From: Vibrio alfacsensis
GTDB lineage: Bacteria; Pseudomonadota; Gammaproteobacteria; Enterobacterales; Vibrionaceae
Direction of reading: 5' to 3'
Assembly (NCBI RefSeq): GCF_003544875.1
Contig: NZ_CP032094.1
Span: 372,001-436,000, forward strand
DNA: 64,000 nt
The notes under the pieces were generated by a model. The model was not told where the DNA came from. It made no database searches and saw only the letters and a list, made by a program, of their open reading frames with translations. How positions within the stretch are numbered: the first letter of the stretch is position 1; each line of letters opens with the position of its first letter. Positions 1 to 8,483 of the stretch are shown here, piece by piece. The position numbers and the translations under genes were made by a program.

Positions 1-30
1 CCAAGTCATAAACAGAACGTATCGAATACC

Positions 31-1332
31 ATGTTGCTTCAGCATGAATACAACGAGGCTCTTTATTTGATAACGAGTAGTTCGGAGTTGAGTGAAGAAG
101 AGCGGCTTGATTTAGCATGCCAGTTAATTTTAATGTTCAAAGTAGGGTACCGAAACGACGAAGTACCGAATGTCCGGTTAGAGGACGTTGCTGAGGATTT
201 TCCTTTCCTATCTTTGCACCAACATCCTGGGTATACCCCGAAGACTCCTGCAGCGAATCGCACCATCTATACGCAAATAAGCCTTTCTGACCAAGAAAAA
301 ATCATTCTTGAGCAAGTGTATAGCAGAGCAGTTCAAACAGGAGCTAAGTATCTTATTGCTGAAAGAAGTGACAGGAAGCATAAAGCAATGTGCTATAAGC
401 TTGCTTTGCTACTCAAAAATGTCTCGGGTGAGCCGTTGATGCGACTCTATGATGCACGAAAGGGGTACGTTAACTACCACTATCTAATGCTTAATCAAGT
501 CTACTTGCCGTCTGTTCAGCGTTACTTTTCCGTAGAGAGTCATTCTGAAATGGCGTCGGTACGTGAAACGTGGCTAAATGCGAATTGCTCACCTAATAGC
601 AGAAATTCTAGTGCTCTTTATGCGTTGGCAGCGAGTGCAGGGCATAAGTATGAGACGGGCATATTAAAAAGTTACGTGCATACCTCATCATTAGTACTTG
701 TCACACACCAGAATGAGAACTTTAAGCTAGGTGATAGTTATTGGAGTAAGCTTCTCGGATTGAGTCGAGGGACTTACTCTGAATCGAAAGCAGTGAAAAA
801 TGCACTAGATAGGCATTTTAAACCGAGTTTTACTCCCGTACCTACAGTCAATCAGTCCATTCATTTTGAACCATCACTTGAGCATCGTTTTAAATGCTAT
901 TTAAAGGCGTTGGAGGCGGAGAGCAACAAGACGGTTTATGACATTAACGCATTATCAAAAGGTTTAATCGACCTTGAAAACGTAGGTTTCGATTTTTCGA
1001 AGAAGAACAAAACAGTATTCACGAAAGCAGGTCAAGAACGTTGTTTAGCAGCGTGCTCGCAATTAATGTCACTTCCATTCGATCAGCGTCGCGCTCTAAA
1101 AGAGTCTTGGTTCTTGATTCATCATTCGAATAATCACCTCACAAATCCACATTACCAGCAATACCGCAGTAAAGTGGATAATGTGTTGAGTCAACTTGGA
1201 TTAAGCCGTAAGCAAGTGAGTAGTGATAAGAGTGAGGTGCGAGAGGTAGATCGGTCGGAGTTGCTCTGTCGATTTGATGAGTTTTGTTTGGCTTTGTTAT
1301 GTGTAGGCTCTTTATGTAAGGGGAGCCCATAA
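31..1332 (+). CDS. hypothetical protein, N-terminus possibly outside the window
   Basis: I do not recognise this 433-residue protein. It is soluble and mixed alpha/beta by composition, with no signal peptide, membrane segment or clear catalytic motif. The ATG at 31 has no ribosome binding site in front of it, and the frame is open back to base 1, so the true start may lie upstream of the window. The neighbours (a second unknown gene, a resolvase, a replication initiator and several insertion sequences) suggest it belongs to an integrated plasmid-like element. A replication, partition or mobilisation role is possible but nothing in the sequence shows it. Confidence 0.6.
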   Translation: MLLQHEYNEALYLITSSSELSEEERLDLACQLILMFKVGYRNDEVPNVRLEDVAEDFPFLSLHQHPGYTPKTPAANRTIYTQISLSDQEKIILEQVYSRAVQTGAKYLIAERSDRKHKAMCYKLALLLKNVSGEPLMRLYDARKGYVNYHYLMLNQVYLPSVQRYFSVESHSEMASVRETWLNANCSPNSRNSSALYALAASAGHKYETGILKSYVHTSSLVLVTHQNENFKLGDSYWSKLLGLSRGTYSESKAVKNALDRHFKPSFTPVPTVNQSIHFEPSLEHRFKCYLKALEAESNKTVYDINALSKGLIDLENVGFDFSKKNKTVFTKAGQERCLAACSQLMSLPFDQRRALKESWFLIHHSNNHLTNPHYQQYRSKVDNVLSQLGLSRKQVSSDKSEVREVDRSELLCRFDEFCLALLCVGSLCKGSP

Positions 1333-1384
1333 CGTCCTATTTGGAACTTTTGTGGTCTTAGGCACCGGCCAATTTCAAAAAGAG

Positions 1385-1419
1385 GTTTTCGCTTATTAGT
1401 CAAGAATTGCACTAATAAG
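1385..1419 (+). promoter_or_regulatory. leader motif and hairpin upstream of the 1430 gene
   Basis: The 14-mer gttttcgcttatta at 1385-1398 is found identically at 6230-6243 in front of the replication gene. Here it runs into a perfect 9-bp inverted repeat (cttattagt 1392-1400, actaataag 1411-1419, loop of 10). The right arm overlaps the start of the aaggag ribosome binding site, so the hairpin could limit translation or bind a regulator. The function is inferred from position and from the copy at 6230. Confidence 0.5.
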
Positions 1420-1429
1420 GAGAAGTCTT

Positions 1430-2206
1430 ATGGAATTCAAAATCAAATTGCTACTGCTTAAAATGTATATCCTTTCGCCAAAGAATGTGCCTGCTGATGA
1501 CATTTCTTTAATGGCTGAGCTGAACCGATTTATTGATTCGGTTCTAGGATGCATCTTGGGATTGAAAACGTTTGAGGTAAGTTATAATTTTGAACAGGGC
1601 GTATTAGCCATCTCGAATGTCACGTTCAAAGTTGGTCGCCAAGTTTCTGAAGAAGAGTTGGAGCAAAAGTTAAATGAGTGGCTTCAAGCGCTCTTTGAGC
1701 TCCGACAACAGTTGATGGATATCATCTATGGAGACTATGATGACACCCAAAAGCGTGACCTCGTTAAAGAGTGTCTCGAAAAGGCTTCTTCAGACCTTCT
1801 TGTCAAGAAGCACCATTACCTAAAAAGTCATACTTTACGCACTGAAGATGGTGTATCAACCCCACCGTTTGAAAAACAATATGACGTATATGAAAGTCCA
1901 TATAAGGCTATCGAAAATGGCTTTTCTGGTAAACATTCTTTTGAAAACTCTGACTACAAAGGTACAAAATTTGCGGATACTAACAGTTGCTTAAATGGCA
2001 TCCCTTATTGTTTCGAATTACCAGATGACTTACCTGACGATATTGATTTTGAGGCGATTAGCTTTGCGGAGTTTGATTGTGCTTTTCGTGAAGCGACTCA
2101 TGAAGGGTGTGCACTTGTCTTTTCAGGCATCTTAGCGTTGACAGAGTTCACTAAGGAACCAAAACGCTTTTACGTTCAATCGGTTCATGCGAAGCATAAC
2201 AAGTAG
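1430..2206 (+). CDS. hypothetical protein of the plasmid-like region
   Basis: An unrecognised 258-residue protein. The start is supported by the ribosome binding site aaggag about 9 bases before the ATG. The N-terminal half (about residues 70-125) is rich in E, K and L and probably helical. The C-terminal half is acidic, with a D/P/E-rich stretch near residues 200-215. There is no signal peptide or membrane segment. It shares its leader motif and hairpin with the replication initiator at 6272, so the two were probably co-regulated on the same replicon. A strong terminator follows directly. Confidence 0.65.
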   Translation: MEFKIKLLLLKMYILSPKNVPADDISLMAELNRFIDSVLGCILGLKTFEVSYNFEQGVLAISNVTFKVGRQVSEEELEQKLNEWLQALFELRQQLMDIIYGDYDDTQKRDLVKECLEKASSDLLVKKHHYLKSHTLRTEDGVSTPPFEKQYDVYESPYKAIENGFSGKHSFENSDYKGTKFADTNSCLNGIPYCFELPDDLPDDIDFEAISFAEFDCAFREATHEGCALVFSGILALTEFTKEPKRFYVQSVHAKHNK

Positions 2207-2224
2207 TCGGTAGAAGAACAGCAA

Positions 2225-2257
2225 ATTAAAGCCTGATACGCTATATCAGGCTTTAAT
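2225..2257. terminator. bidirectional terminator between convergent genes
   Basis: A perfect 14-bp inverted repeat (2225-2238 and 2244-2257) with a 5-base loop. GC-rich in the middle with an A-tract on one side and T-tract on the other, it can serve both the gene ending at 2206 (+) and the gene ending at 2270 (-). Confidence 0.85.
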
Positions 2258-2269
2258 TGTTATTGGTGG

Positions 2270-2497
2270 TTAGATAGCGTGTCTTCGCTCGTCCGGAGAA
2301 ACATCCAACACGATAGGGTTTTCAACTAACTGCTGCATCTTTTCTTCATCGATTTCTGTCGTAAATACCTTAAAGCGAATAAGCATTTTGGCGTTTGTTA
2401 CAACTAGGCCAAGGCTCTGAATGTGTTCGACTAACTGTTGGTCATCGATCCCTTGTTGGCTCAATGCTTTCTGGTCTAAGGTTATATTTACTCGCAT
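2270..2497 (-). CDS. small hypothetical protein (75 aa)
   Basis: A 75-residue protein starting at the ATG whose last base is 2497, preceded by a good gagg-type ribosome binding site about 7 bases upstream. The sequence alternates strand and helix (an N-terminal MRVNITLD strand, then helical stretches, then a C-terminal acidic DVSPDERR segment), like a small alpha/beta regulator or antitoxin-sized protein. I do not recognise the family. It converges on the 1430 gene across a shared terminator. Confidence 0.55.
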   Translation of the reverse strand: MRVNITLDQKALSQQGIDDQQLVEHIQSLGLVVTNAKMLIRFKVFTTEIDEEKMQQLVENPIVLDVSPDERRHAI

Positions 2498-2575
2498 TGG
2501 CTTGCCCTCATTTTTACCAGTATCTTCTGATTATATAACGTATGCTCGGCAAGAATGTTGATTTCACAAGCTTTG

Positions 2576-2716
2576 AATCCTAACCATATCGATCAATTTA
2601 GGATTTGGAGTGATTTGGAGGGCCTTTCAAGCCTTATTGCACCGTGAAATTTATTTTTAGTTGTCGGCTTTTGTTTGAAATGAAGATTTACTTGGTGTCA
2701 TGCTATAAAAATTCGG
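2576..2716. repeat. ~140-bp direct repeat, copy 1
   Basis: This stretch reappears with about 80 percent identity at 3264-3403. The best-kept core is the segment containing ttattgcaccgtgaaattta. The two copies lie in the same orientation on either side of the IS4 remnant, and copy 2 lies just upstream of the serine recombinase gene. They could be recombination (res-like) sites, or a duplicated promoter region. Confidence 0.75.
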
Positions 2717-2837
2717 GTTCTATTTCTATATGTAATTAGTCGTTGAGGCGTAGCATTGAAGCCTAATTGATAGTTAGGGTGGCACTAAGTCACCCTACAA
2801 ATACGATGTGAGTGCATTTGATGTAGCAGACTTCGAC

Positions 2838-3262
2838 CTGTCTCTTGATCAGATCTCGGTCTAATAATTCAGCAGTGACGCAGTTTCTTTGCTCAAATAG
2901 TAGCCGCTAAGCATATCCTGTAGCTTATCCCAGCCGAGCCACATGGTTGCCCAACTGGCAATGCCTGTGCGTTTGGAGTCATAGAAGCCGCCGAGTTTGG
3001 CAATGGCTTGATAGGCCCATTTGAGTGTGGGAACCTCGGGCAGCTTCTTAGGGTAGCGTCCGCCGCGTTTGTTGGCATTGAGATAGAGGATCCGCCATTC
3101 ATCTTGAGTGAGCACGTTTGTGCAGGGCTGTGATTCAATCGCTTCGGCCTGATCTTTGAGTCCGCGAGCTCTGAGTTGCGACGCCAGCGTCAGGCATTCT
3201 CGCAGCTGCATGAGCCTGACAGCGACAAAGGCTAATATCGAGATGTTGATTTTACTATCCAT
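2838..3262 (-). mobile_element. IS4-family (IS50 group) remnant with one intact terminal repeat
   Basis: Bases 2838-2856 read CTGTCTCTTGATCAGATCT, identical to the 19-bp inside end of Tn5/IS50 as I know it. The transposase fragment ends five bases inside it, as in IS50. The other end and most of the transposase are missing; the element breaks off at about 3262, where direct-repeat copy 2 begins. Confidence 0.8.
2861..3262 (-). pseudogene. IS4-family transposase, C-terminal fragment
   Basis: This 133-residue frame matches the C-terminal end of IS50-type DDE transposases. It has an IAVRLLQLRE-like segment (here FVAVRLMQLREC), then a TQDEWRILYL segment, and the typical ending IAKLGGFYDSKRTG...GWDKLQDM. 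A full-length transposase of this group is about 470 residues, so roughly the first 350 residues, including the catalytic DDE core, are gone. The apparent start methionine is created at the junction with the neighbouring direct repeat. It cannot be active. Confidence 0.8.
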
Positions 3263-3263
3263 A

Positions 3264-3403
3264 AATCTTAATCATATCGAGCAATTTAGGATATGGATTG
3301 ATCTTGAGGGCCTCTCAAGCCTTATTGCACCGTGAAATTTATTTTCAGTTGTTGGCTTCGCTGTGAAATGCATCTTTACTGGGTGTCATATCTTAAAAAA
3401 TAT
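3264..3403. repeat. ~140-bp direct repeat, copy 2
   Basis: The second copy of the repeat at 2576-2716, in the same orientation and 688 bp downstream. It starts immediately at the broken end of the IS4 fragment and ends about 220 bp before the serine recombinase start, which is where a res site would be expected. Confidence 0.75.
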
Positions 3404-3626
3404 CCTCAAGTGCTAGCCCTCCAAAGTTATGAGGAGAGCTCTTTTCATTCATGTATTCGTCAGAATCACAGTTCGCAGACTGCTAGCCATTTCAGTTGTC
3501 CATCAAGGTGTACCTTTTGGAACACTGAAAACTTGTCGGCTTAAAGTGTCCATTTACTCTTCATTTCACTAATAGGTCATGTCTCTGAACGTGGCTGGAC
3601 TTTTGTTACATAGTGAGGGTAAGAAA

Positions 3627-4193
3627 ATGGAAATTGGATATGCGAGAGTGTCAAGTGACGACCAGACGCTTGAACTGCAAGTTGATCAGTTAACAAAATT
3701 TGGCTGTGAGAAAATCTTTGAAGAAAAGGTAAGCGGTAAATCCGCTGATCGAGACGAACTGAAAAAACTATTGGAGTTTGCTAGGGAGGGTGATGTTGTC
3801 CACGTTAGCAAAGTTGATCGACTAGCGCGAAACACGATAGATGCTCTACAAATTGCTGACACGTTAAATAGCAAAGGGGCCGGCTTGATTGCTCACGATT
3901 TAGGTGAGCTTGATATCAACTCCGATATTGGCCGAGTGATTTACACAACTATCGCAGCGTTTGCTCAGTTAGAGCGAAATCGGATCTTGCAGAGATGTGC
4001 CGAGGGGAGAGCTAAAGCAAAGGCTGAAGGTAAGCATCTAGGTCGCTTTCCAGACATAGAACTGCATGAGCGTATAAAAGAAGCCTCCCGCAGTGGATTG
4101 AACAAACGGCAGATTAGTATCCAGTTGCAGTGTAGCCGCACTACGGTATACCGAGTTTTATCGAGTGTACAGGCTGAGGGAGAGAAGGCATGA
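3627..4193 (+). CDS. serine recombinase, resolvase/invertase family
   Basis: A site-specific recombinase of the Tn3-resolvase/Hin type, about 188 residues, the usual length. The N-terminus reads MEIGYARVSSDDQTL, with the nucleophilic serine (Ser9) in the YxRVS motif. Conserved VSKVDRLARN and the IYTTIAAFAQLERNRI helix follow, and the C-terminus is a helix-turn-helix (GLNKRQISIQLQCSRTTVYRVL). An upstream ATG at 3579 is in frame, but the start at 3627 fits the family and has a gaggg ribosome binding site. It overlaps the next gene by ATGA. On a plasmid-like element its likely job is multimer resolution or DNA inversion. The ~140-bp repeat upstream may be its target. Confidence 0.92.
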   Translation: MEIGYARVSSDDQTLELQVDQLTKFGCEKIFEEKVSGKSADRDELKKLLEFAREGDVVHVSKVDRLARNTIDALQIADTLNSKGAGLIAHDLGELDINSDIGRVIYTTIAAFAQLERNRILQRCAEGRAKAKAEGKHLGRFPDIELHERIKEASRSGLNKRQISIQLQCSRTTVYRVLSSVQAEGEKA

Positions 4194-4498
4194 ATACACC
4201 GAGTTATGCGAAGTGTATTGCACAATACATTTCTGTTGAGCGTTGGTTATTCGACTGGAATGAGGTTAAAAGTGGCTCCGAGCAAGCCACTTATCGTCAT
4301 TTCGTCAGTAATCTGTTTCTTGATGAAACATCCATTGGGCCAGTTCAACGTGTTCGTCTTATTTTGGGGTTAGAGAAAAAAATCGTCGAAGTGCTGATCG
4401 ATTGCCGGCTCAGAAGCGAAGATATGCAGTCAGACGTGATAGAACTGATATTCATAGCTGAGATTGATATTTGTATAGATCCCAACGGTAAGCTCTGA
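4190..4498 (+). CDS. hypothetical protein co-translated with the recombinase
   Basis: A 102-residue protein whose ATG overlaps the stop codon of the resolvase (ATGA), which implies translational coupling. It is mainly helical, with a VERWLFDWNEVKSGSE segment and a hydrophobic, acidic C-terminal half. It has no recognisable DNA-binding motif, signal or membrane segment. I do not know the family. The tight coupling suggests an accessory or regulatory partner of the recombinase. Confidence 0.65.
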   Translation: MNTPSYAKCIAQYISVERWLFDWNEVKSGSEQATYRHFVSNLFLDETSIGPVQRVRLILGLEKKIVEVLIDCRLRSEDMQSDVIELIFIAEIDICIDPNGKL

Positions 4499-4516
4499 TT
4501 TCTGTCAGAACGATAG

Positions 4517-4900
4517 TTAAAAAATTCTGCCGAGCAATTCGGCAGAATATACCTGTGCGAGTGAATGATAGTGCGGCTCAATGGTGAGTTGAATCTGCGG
4601 AAGCATATACTCTGGTCGCCGAGCATTCCTCTCCTTTAATCCTGTTGCTAAGATCTCTAACACGACTTTATCTAATGCCCAATGAAATTGCCTGATCTGA
4701 TAGCTAGTCTGCTTTGGCATCAAGATATGGCTCTCAATGTAAGCACTCAACTTTCCCCGAAACTTAAACCTAATGTCACTTTCAGTAAGAGACGTGTAAT
4801 CCGTTTGGTTGTAGATGGTGAGTAACCAGTTAGTAGTGATGACACTGATTGGACTGATTCGCGTAATGGCTGTGTTTTGCGAAAGGTTGCATTGGTGCAT
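4517..4900 (-). CDS. hypothetical protein (127 aa)
   Basis: A 127-residue frame starting at the ATG ending at 4900, with a plausible aagga ribosome binding site about 8 bases before it. It converges closely (18 bp) on the resolvase partner gene. There is no recognised domain; the C-terminal half (QLTIEPHYHSLAQVYSAELLG) looks like a folded protein rather than chance translation. It is bordered upstream by the IS630 element, so its promoter region may have been changed by that insertion. Confidence 0.45.
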   Translation of the reverse strand: MHQCNLSQNTAITRISPISVITTNWLLTIYNQTDYTSLTESDIRFKFRGKLSAYIESHILMPKQTSYQIRQFHWALDKVVLEILATGLKERNARRPEYMLPQIQLTIEPHYHSLAQVYSAELLGRIF

Positions 4901-5001
4901 ACAAGTATTCCTTGCAGTTTAAGAGTTTCCATTATTGTTTAGTAGGATTCTCAACCGACAATTCAAATTTGTCTGTTACTTGCAGGCTTTTCTCATCCTT
5001 G

Positions 5002-6102
5002 TATACCGAATCAACTTGAAGATGCAGGCTTGAGAACCTGAAAATTATCATTAATTCGAGATGTCAAAGTATCTGCGATCTCTGGAAGAGTCACAGCAAA
5101 AAATTGGTCTATTGCAGCTTTGAAATCCCGTTTCCTTTTGAAGTAAACGTTGTTCCTCGATTTCTCATTCATAACTTTCCATAGCCGCTCTATTGGGTTG
5201 AGGTTCGGGCTGTAAGGTGGAAGATAATGCAGTTCAATATTCAGGACAAACGCCGCACCTTTGACTAAGTTACTTCGATGATACCCCGCACCGTCCAAGA
5301 TGATATGAAGCTTATGGGCTAAGGGATAACTCTTTCTTAACTCACAGAAAAAACGAACAATCGATTCACTGTTAATGCTCTCATAGTCGTGAACAATGGT
5401 TGCACCAATATCCGAAAGGTTCAGTGCCCCAATAATGTTTAATCGACTGCGATTGCCCGTTGTTTCAATCACTTTATCCTGACCAGTTCGTATCCAGCCA
5501 TGAGATATTTTTGTTGATAGTGTTGGGTGAACGGCATCAATAAAGACTATCGACTCATCCTTGCCACAGCTTGTCTTTAGCGCTTCATAGGCCTCTATGA
5601 ATGCTTGTTGTTTTGCTTCATCAAACTTATGTGGAACGCCTTTCGGTTGCTTGTAGCTAAAACCATTGTGGTGAAGCCATTTGTTCATTCCTGAGACCGT
5701 GTAATCAAGTCCAAATGTCTCTTTAACGTAGGCGACAATTTGATGGGTGTGAGAATAGGTTTTCTCAGTCAAATGCTCGATTAACTGCATGGTTTGAGTG
5801 GCAGAAAGCTTGCTTTGACTTCCACCATTTTCAGGCTTCAGTTTTTCAGACAGAACGTAGTCGCTGAGATGGCGTGCAACAGTCGATTCATGGATACGAA
5901 GAGCTTGAGCAATCATGGTCTGACTCCAATCTTCAGAAGCAAGCAAAACTGCTTTAATGCGATCACGCACTCGACCATCACGAGTCGAATCGTGTGTTTG
6001 TTCGAGTTGTAGTTTCTGTTGAAGAGTCAGTGTAATTTTCATGGTGCGTAGCATGATCCTGATTCTATTGAAAATCAAGCAACTTCAATGATCACGGGTA
6101 TA
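5002..6102 (-). mobile_element. IS630-family insertion sequence, apparently complete
   Basis: An element of about 1.1 kb with imperfect terminal inverted repeats. The left end begins TATACCGAATCAACTTGAAG at 5002. The right end, read on the other strand from 6102, begins TATACCCGTGATCATTGAAG. Both ends start at TA, as expected for IS630/Tc1-type insertion into a TA dinucleotide. One full-length transposase gene fills it. Confidence 0.85.
5011..6042 (-). CDS. IS630-family transposase
   Basis: A DDE transposase of about 343 residues. The N-terminal part has a helix-turn-helix (SQTMIAQALRIHESTVARHL) followed by a second winged-helix segment with the GMNKWLHHNGFSYKQPKG motif. The catalytic core shows the three acidic residues: D in VFIDAVHP, D in HIILDGAGYHRS, and E in NLNPIERLWKVMN. 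An in-frame ATG 12 codons upstream exists, but MKITLTLQQKL at 6042 is the usual family start. The frame is uninterrupted, so the element may still be mobile. Confidence 0.95.
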   Translation of the reverse strand: MKITLTLQQKLQLEQTHDSTRDGRVRDRIKAVLLASEDWSQTMIAQALRIHESTVARHLSDYVLSEKLKPENGGSQSKLSATQTMQLIEHLTEKTYSHTHQIVAYVKETFGLDYTVSGMNKWLHHNGFSYKQPKGVPHKFDEAKQQAFIEAYEALKTSCGKDESIVFIDAVHPTLSTKISHGWIRTGQDKVIETTGNRSRLNIIGALNLSDIGATIVHDYESINSESIVRFFCELRKSYPLAHKLHIILDGAGYHRSNLVKGAAFVLNIELHYLPPYSPNLNPIERLWKVMNEKSRNNVYFKRKRDFKAAIDQFFAVTLPEIADTLTSRINDNFQVLKPASSS

Positions 6103-6229
6103 GAAAAACGCCTCTGGGGTCGGTTTGGTTACCTTTTAAGCTTTTGAAAATAAAGTAAATTAAATTTTTCAGTCACTCTGGATAGAGTGAATAGATGAGT
6201 GCCAGCGACACGGGCATATCCAGTTTAGT

Positions 6230-6269
6230 GTTTTCGCTTATTACCTTGTATCCCTAGAAAAGGTAATAA
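6230..6269 (+). promoter_or_regulatory. leader motif and hairpin upstream of the replication gene
   Basis: The same 14-mer (gttttcgcttatta, 6230-6243) as in front of the 1430 gene. It leads into a 10-bp perfect inverted repeat (6238-6247 and 6260-6269) with a 12-base loop, ending just before the ATG at 6272. The right arm contains the only ribosome-binding-site-like aagg, so initiator synthesis could be limited by this structure. That is inference. Confidence 0.5.
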
Positions 6270-6271
6270 CG

Positions 6272-8421
6272 ATGAGAAAGATTAAGCTGGACATCTGTAG
6301 CAATGCTTTAACCAATGAAGAACGGTTTGAATTGGTAAAAAAGGAAGCGAAGATCCACCAAGGCGAATTAAGTCACGGCAATAAAGCAACTGAGTTTATT
6401 CATACCGCAGCATCTATATTTCCAGAGCCTTTTCGAGAAATAGCTAAGAAAAAGATAAGAACAGTAGTAGATGATGTCATCGAGTCGTTTACCAGTAAGG
6501 TCATAGGTCTGATTTCGATAACGAAAACTGGCCAACATGAATATCGACAAGTTGAAGACATTTCTGAGGCATTAACGTTTTTAGATGAGGATAAGAAAGT
6601 CATCTCTATCTCTGCTCCTCATGCATCAGGCAAAACTTCTAAGGTAGCCAAGGTACTCACTGACCAATGTTTAGGTAAGGTTGCATATGTGTCTCACCTC
6701 AAGTCGATTATTGAAGGGGCATGTAATAACTTGAATATGACAAGCTATTTGTCTGCAGGGGATTTGGTCAAGGATCAGATGCAGTGTGGGTTCCCCAAAA
6801 ATGACGCATTAGAAAACTTGAACGTAAGCAAGTTGGCAATATGCATTAATTCAGTTATTGGACCACTTGATGATTGGTTAGAGGATCTTGATCTACTAGT
6901 TATCGATGAATTTACTCAAGTGCTGTCATGCATTGCCACATCGACTTTACCTAATTTTAAGCACCAACAAGTCTTTGACCAATTAACACGTATGGTTAGG
7001 TCCGCTAAGAAAGTACTCGTACTAGATGCGGATATGAATGATTTAGCTATTCGTTATTTAGAGTTTTGTTGCCCGGAAGATATGTTTCAAATTTTGTGCA
7101 GCCCAGAGTTCCAAATGGTATTTCAGCAGAGTTATGTCTGTGTGAAAGACGAGACATCGCAGTTGGTGAGGTTTTACTGCGCGTGTCGCAAGATTTATCT
7201 TGCGGACGCAAAGTTTCTATCGCGACCGACTCCATTAATGTCTCGACTGATATTAAGGAGTTCATTGAATCTTTGAATCCCGACAAGAAAGTGTTGTTAA
7301 TCAATTCAAAAACCGCATCGAGGGATGAGGTGATTGAGTTTACTAATGACAGCAACACTAGTTTGGACACCCATAGCTATGATGTGATCGTTTATTCACC
7401 TTCACTCACTTCAGGTGTCAGTATCGAGAAGAACCATTTTGACTTTGGGTACGCTTGTTTTACCGGTCAATCAATTGAGAGCTCAAATGCGATTCAAATG
7501 TTGCGAAGAGTGCGCCCGTTAAAGAATGTATTTGTGGCTTTAGTCGAAAAGTCGGGTGAGGCAGTTCAAAGTACAGCATCGTTAGAAGTAGGCCAAAAGC
7601 ACTTTGCTCAGATCTTTGGAGACTTTCAGCCTTTTACTAACGTTAGCAAGTTTGTAAATGAATATGTTTACAAACTCAAATGGAACAAGACATATTTTCC
7701 TTATGCATTTGAAAAGCAGCTTATCGAATATGGTTTTGACGTAACTTATACCTGCTCAGGGCTGAATGGTGAGGTGAAGCAAGGAGATGCCAATAAAGAG
7801 TTGTTTGACGCAGTATTGAATGCAGACTGTCTTACAAAAGATGCCTATGACTCGATGGTGTGTAAGGGGAACTTGTCGATTGACGAAGAGGCAAGTGTAT
7901 TAGCTTATGAGATCTGTGAAGGGCTACAGATTGACCATTCAGGTTTGACCTTACCAATTATCAAGTTTTGGAATGCTGGTGAAGGGCGTCATACTCTGAA
8001 GTTATATAGTTCAATCTTGTCGAGTGAATGGATGGGGAGCCAATATTCTGAGCGGGATATCCCCCATGCATTAAGACGTCATGAAAACGTTCAACTATTA
8101 GCCTGGGATCTTTTGTTAAGTCTGAGTGGATTAGAAGTCGAGCAAAATAGAGTCACAGGTAGCATTGATGCATCTGATCTTTGCCGTCTTCAAAATGGTA
8201 TGAAACTGCTAGCACCTATTCTAGCTCAGCTTAAGATCATCTCTGGTAAACATCACAGCTTTAAAGCTTCACTGACGCAAATTAAGAATGCTTTCGCTAA
8301 GTGTGGCATCTTTCTTGAGATAAAACGTGTTCGAGTTGGGGAAGGTAAGAAAATTCGAAAGCTTGTTATTGACGAACAAATGATGAACATAGTTTACGAA
8401 GCTCAAAGTCGATTAATTTAA
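6272..8421 (+). pseudogene. helicase-type replication initiator (origin-binding-protein-like), one frameshift
   Basis: Two overlapping frames (6272-7276 and to 8421) make one protein of about 716 residues if one base is added near 7165, for example GG to GGG in agttggtgag. It looks like a superfamily 2 helicase related to origin-binding (Herpes_ori_bp / CyRepA1-like) initiators. There is a Walker A-like APHASGKTSK near residue 115, a Walker B-like LLVIDEFTQV, and VLVLDADMND. A second RecA-like lobe holds SPSLTSGVSIE and the arginine-finger motif QMLRRVR. The C-terminal 300 residues are unrecognised. I see no clear slippery heptamer in the overlap, so programmed shifting is unlikely. It probably initiated replication of the plasmid from which this region derives. 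Confidence 0.75.
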
Positions 8422-8429
8422 ATGACTGG

Positions 8430-8480
8430 GGTGGCCCAAAATGGGTAATTTTTATATATATAAACCCATTTTGGGCCACC
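8430..8480. repeat. perfect 17-bp inverted repeat with AT-rich loop
   Basis: ggtggcccaaaatgggt at 8430-8446 is repeated inverted at 8464-8480, around a 17-base loop that is itself the near-palindrome ttatatatataa. There is no T-tract after it, so it is not an ordinary terminator. The right arm includes in-frame codons of the IS66 tnpB remnant (Trp-Ala-Thr), so the left arm is probably an inverted copy of IS66 sequence made at the insertion junction. Confidence 0.8.
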
Positions 8481-8483
8481 AAC

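Noticed and set aside
2576..3403. The ~140-bp direct repeats as integron attC (VCR) sites
   Set aside because: They lack the GTTRRRY/RYYYAAC ends and the internal imperfect palindrome of Vibrio attC sites. The gene between them is an IS remnant, not a cassette.
3332..3544. 70-codon frame within direct-repeat copy 2
   Set aside because: It starts inside the repeat, has no ribosome binding site, and its translation looks random (Ser/Cys/His-rich).
7066..7276. Overlapping frames in the replication gene as a programmed -1 frameshift
   Set aside because: No X XXY YYZ slippery heptamer in the right frame and no clear downstream structure in the overlap. A single missing base near 7165 explains it, and many other genes show the same kind of lesion.
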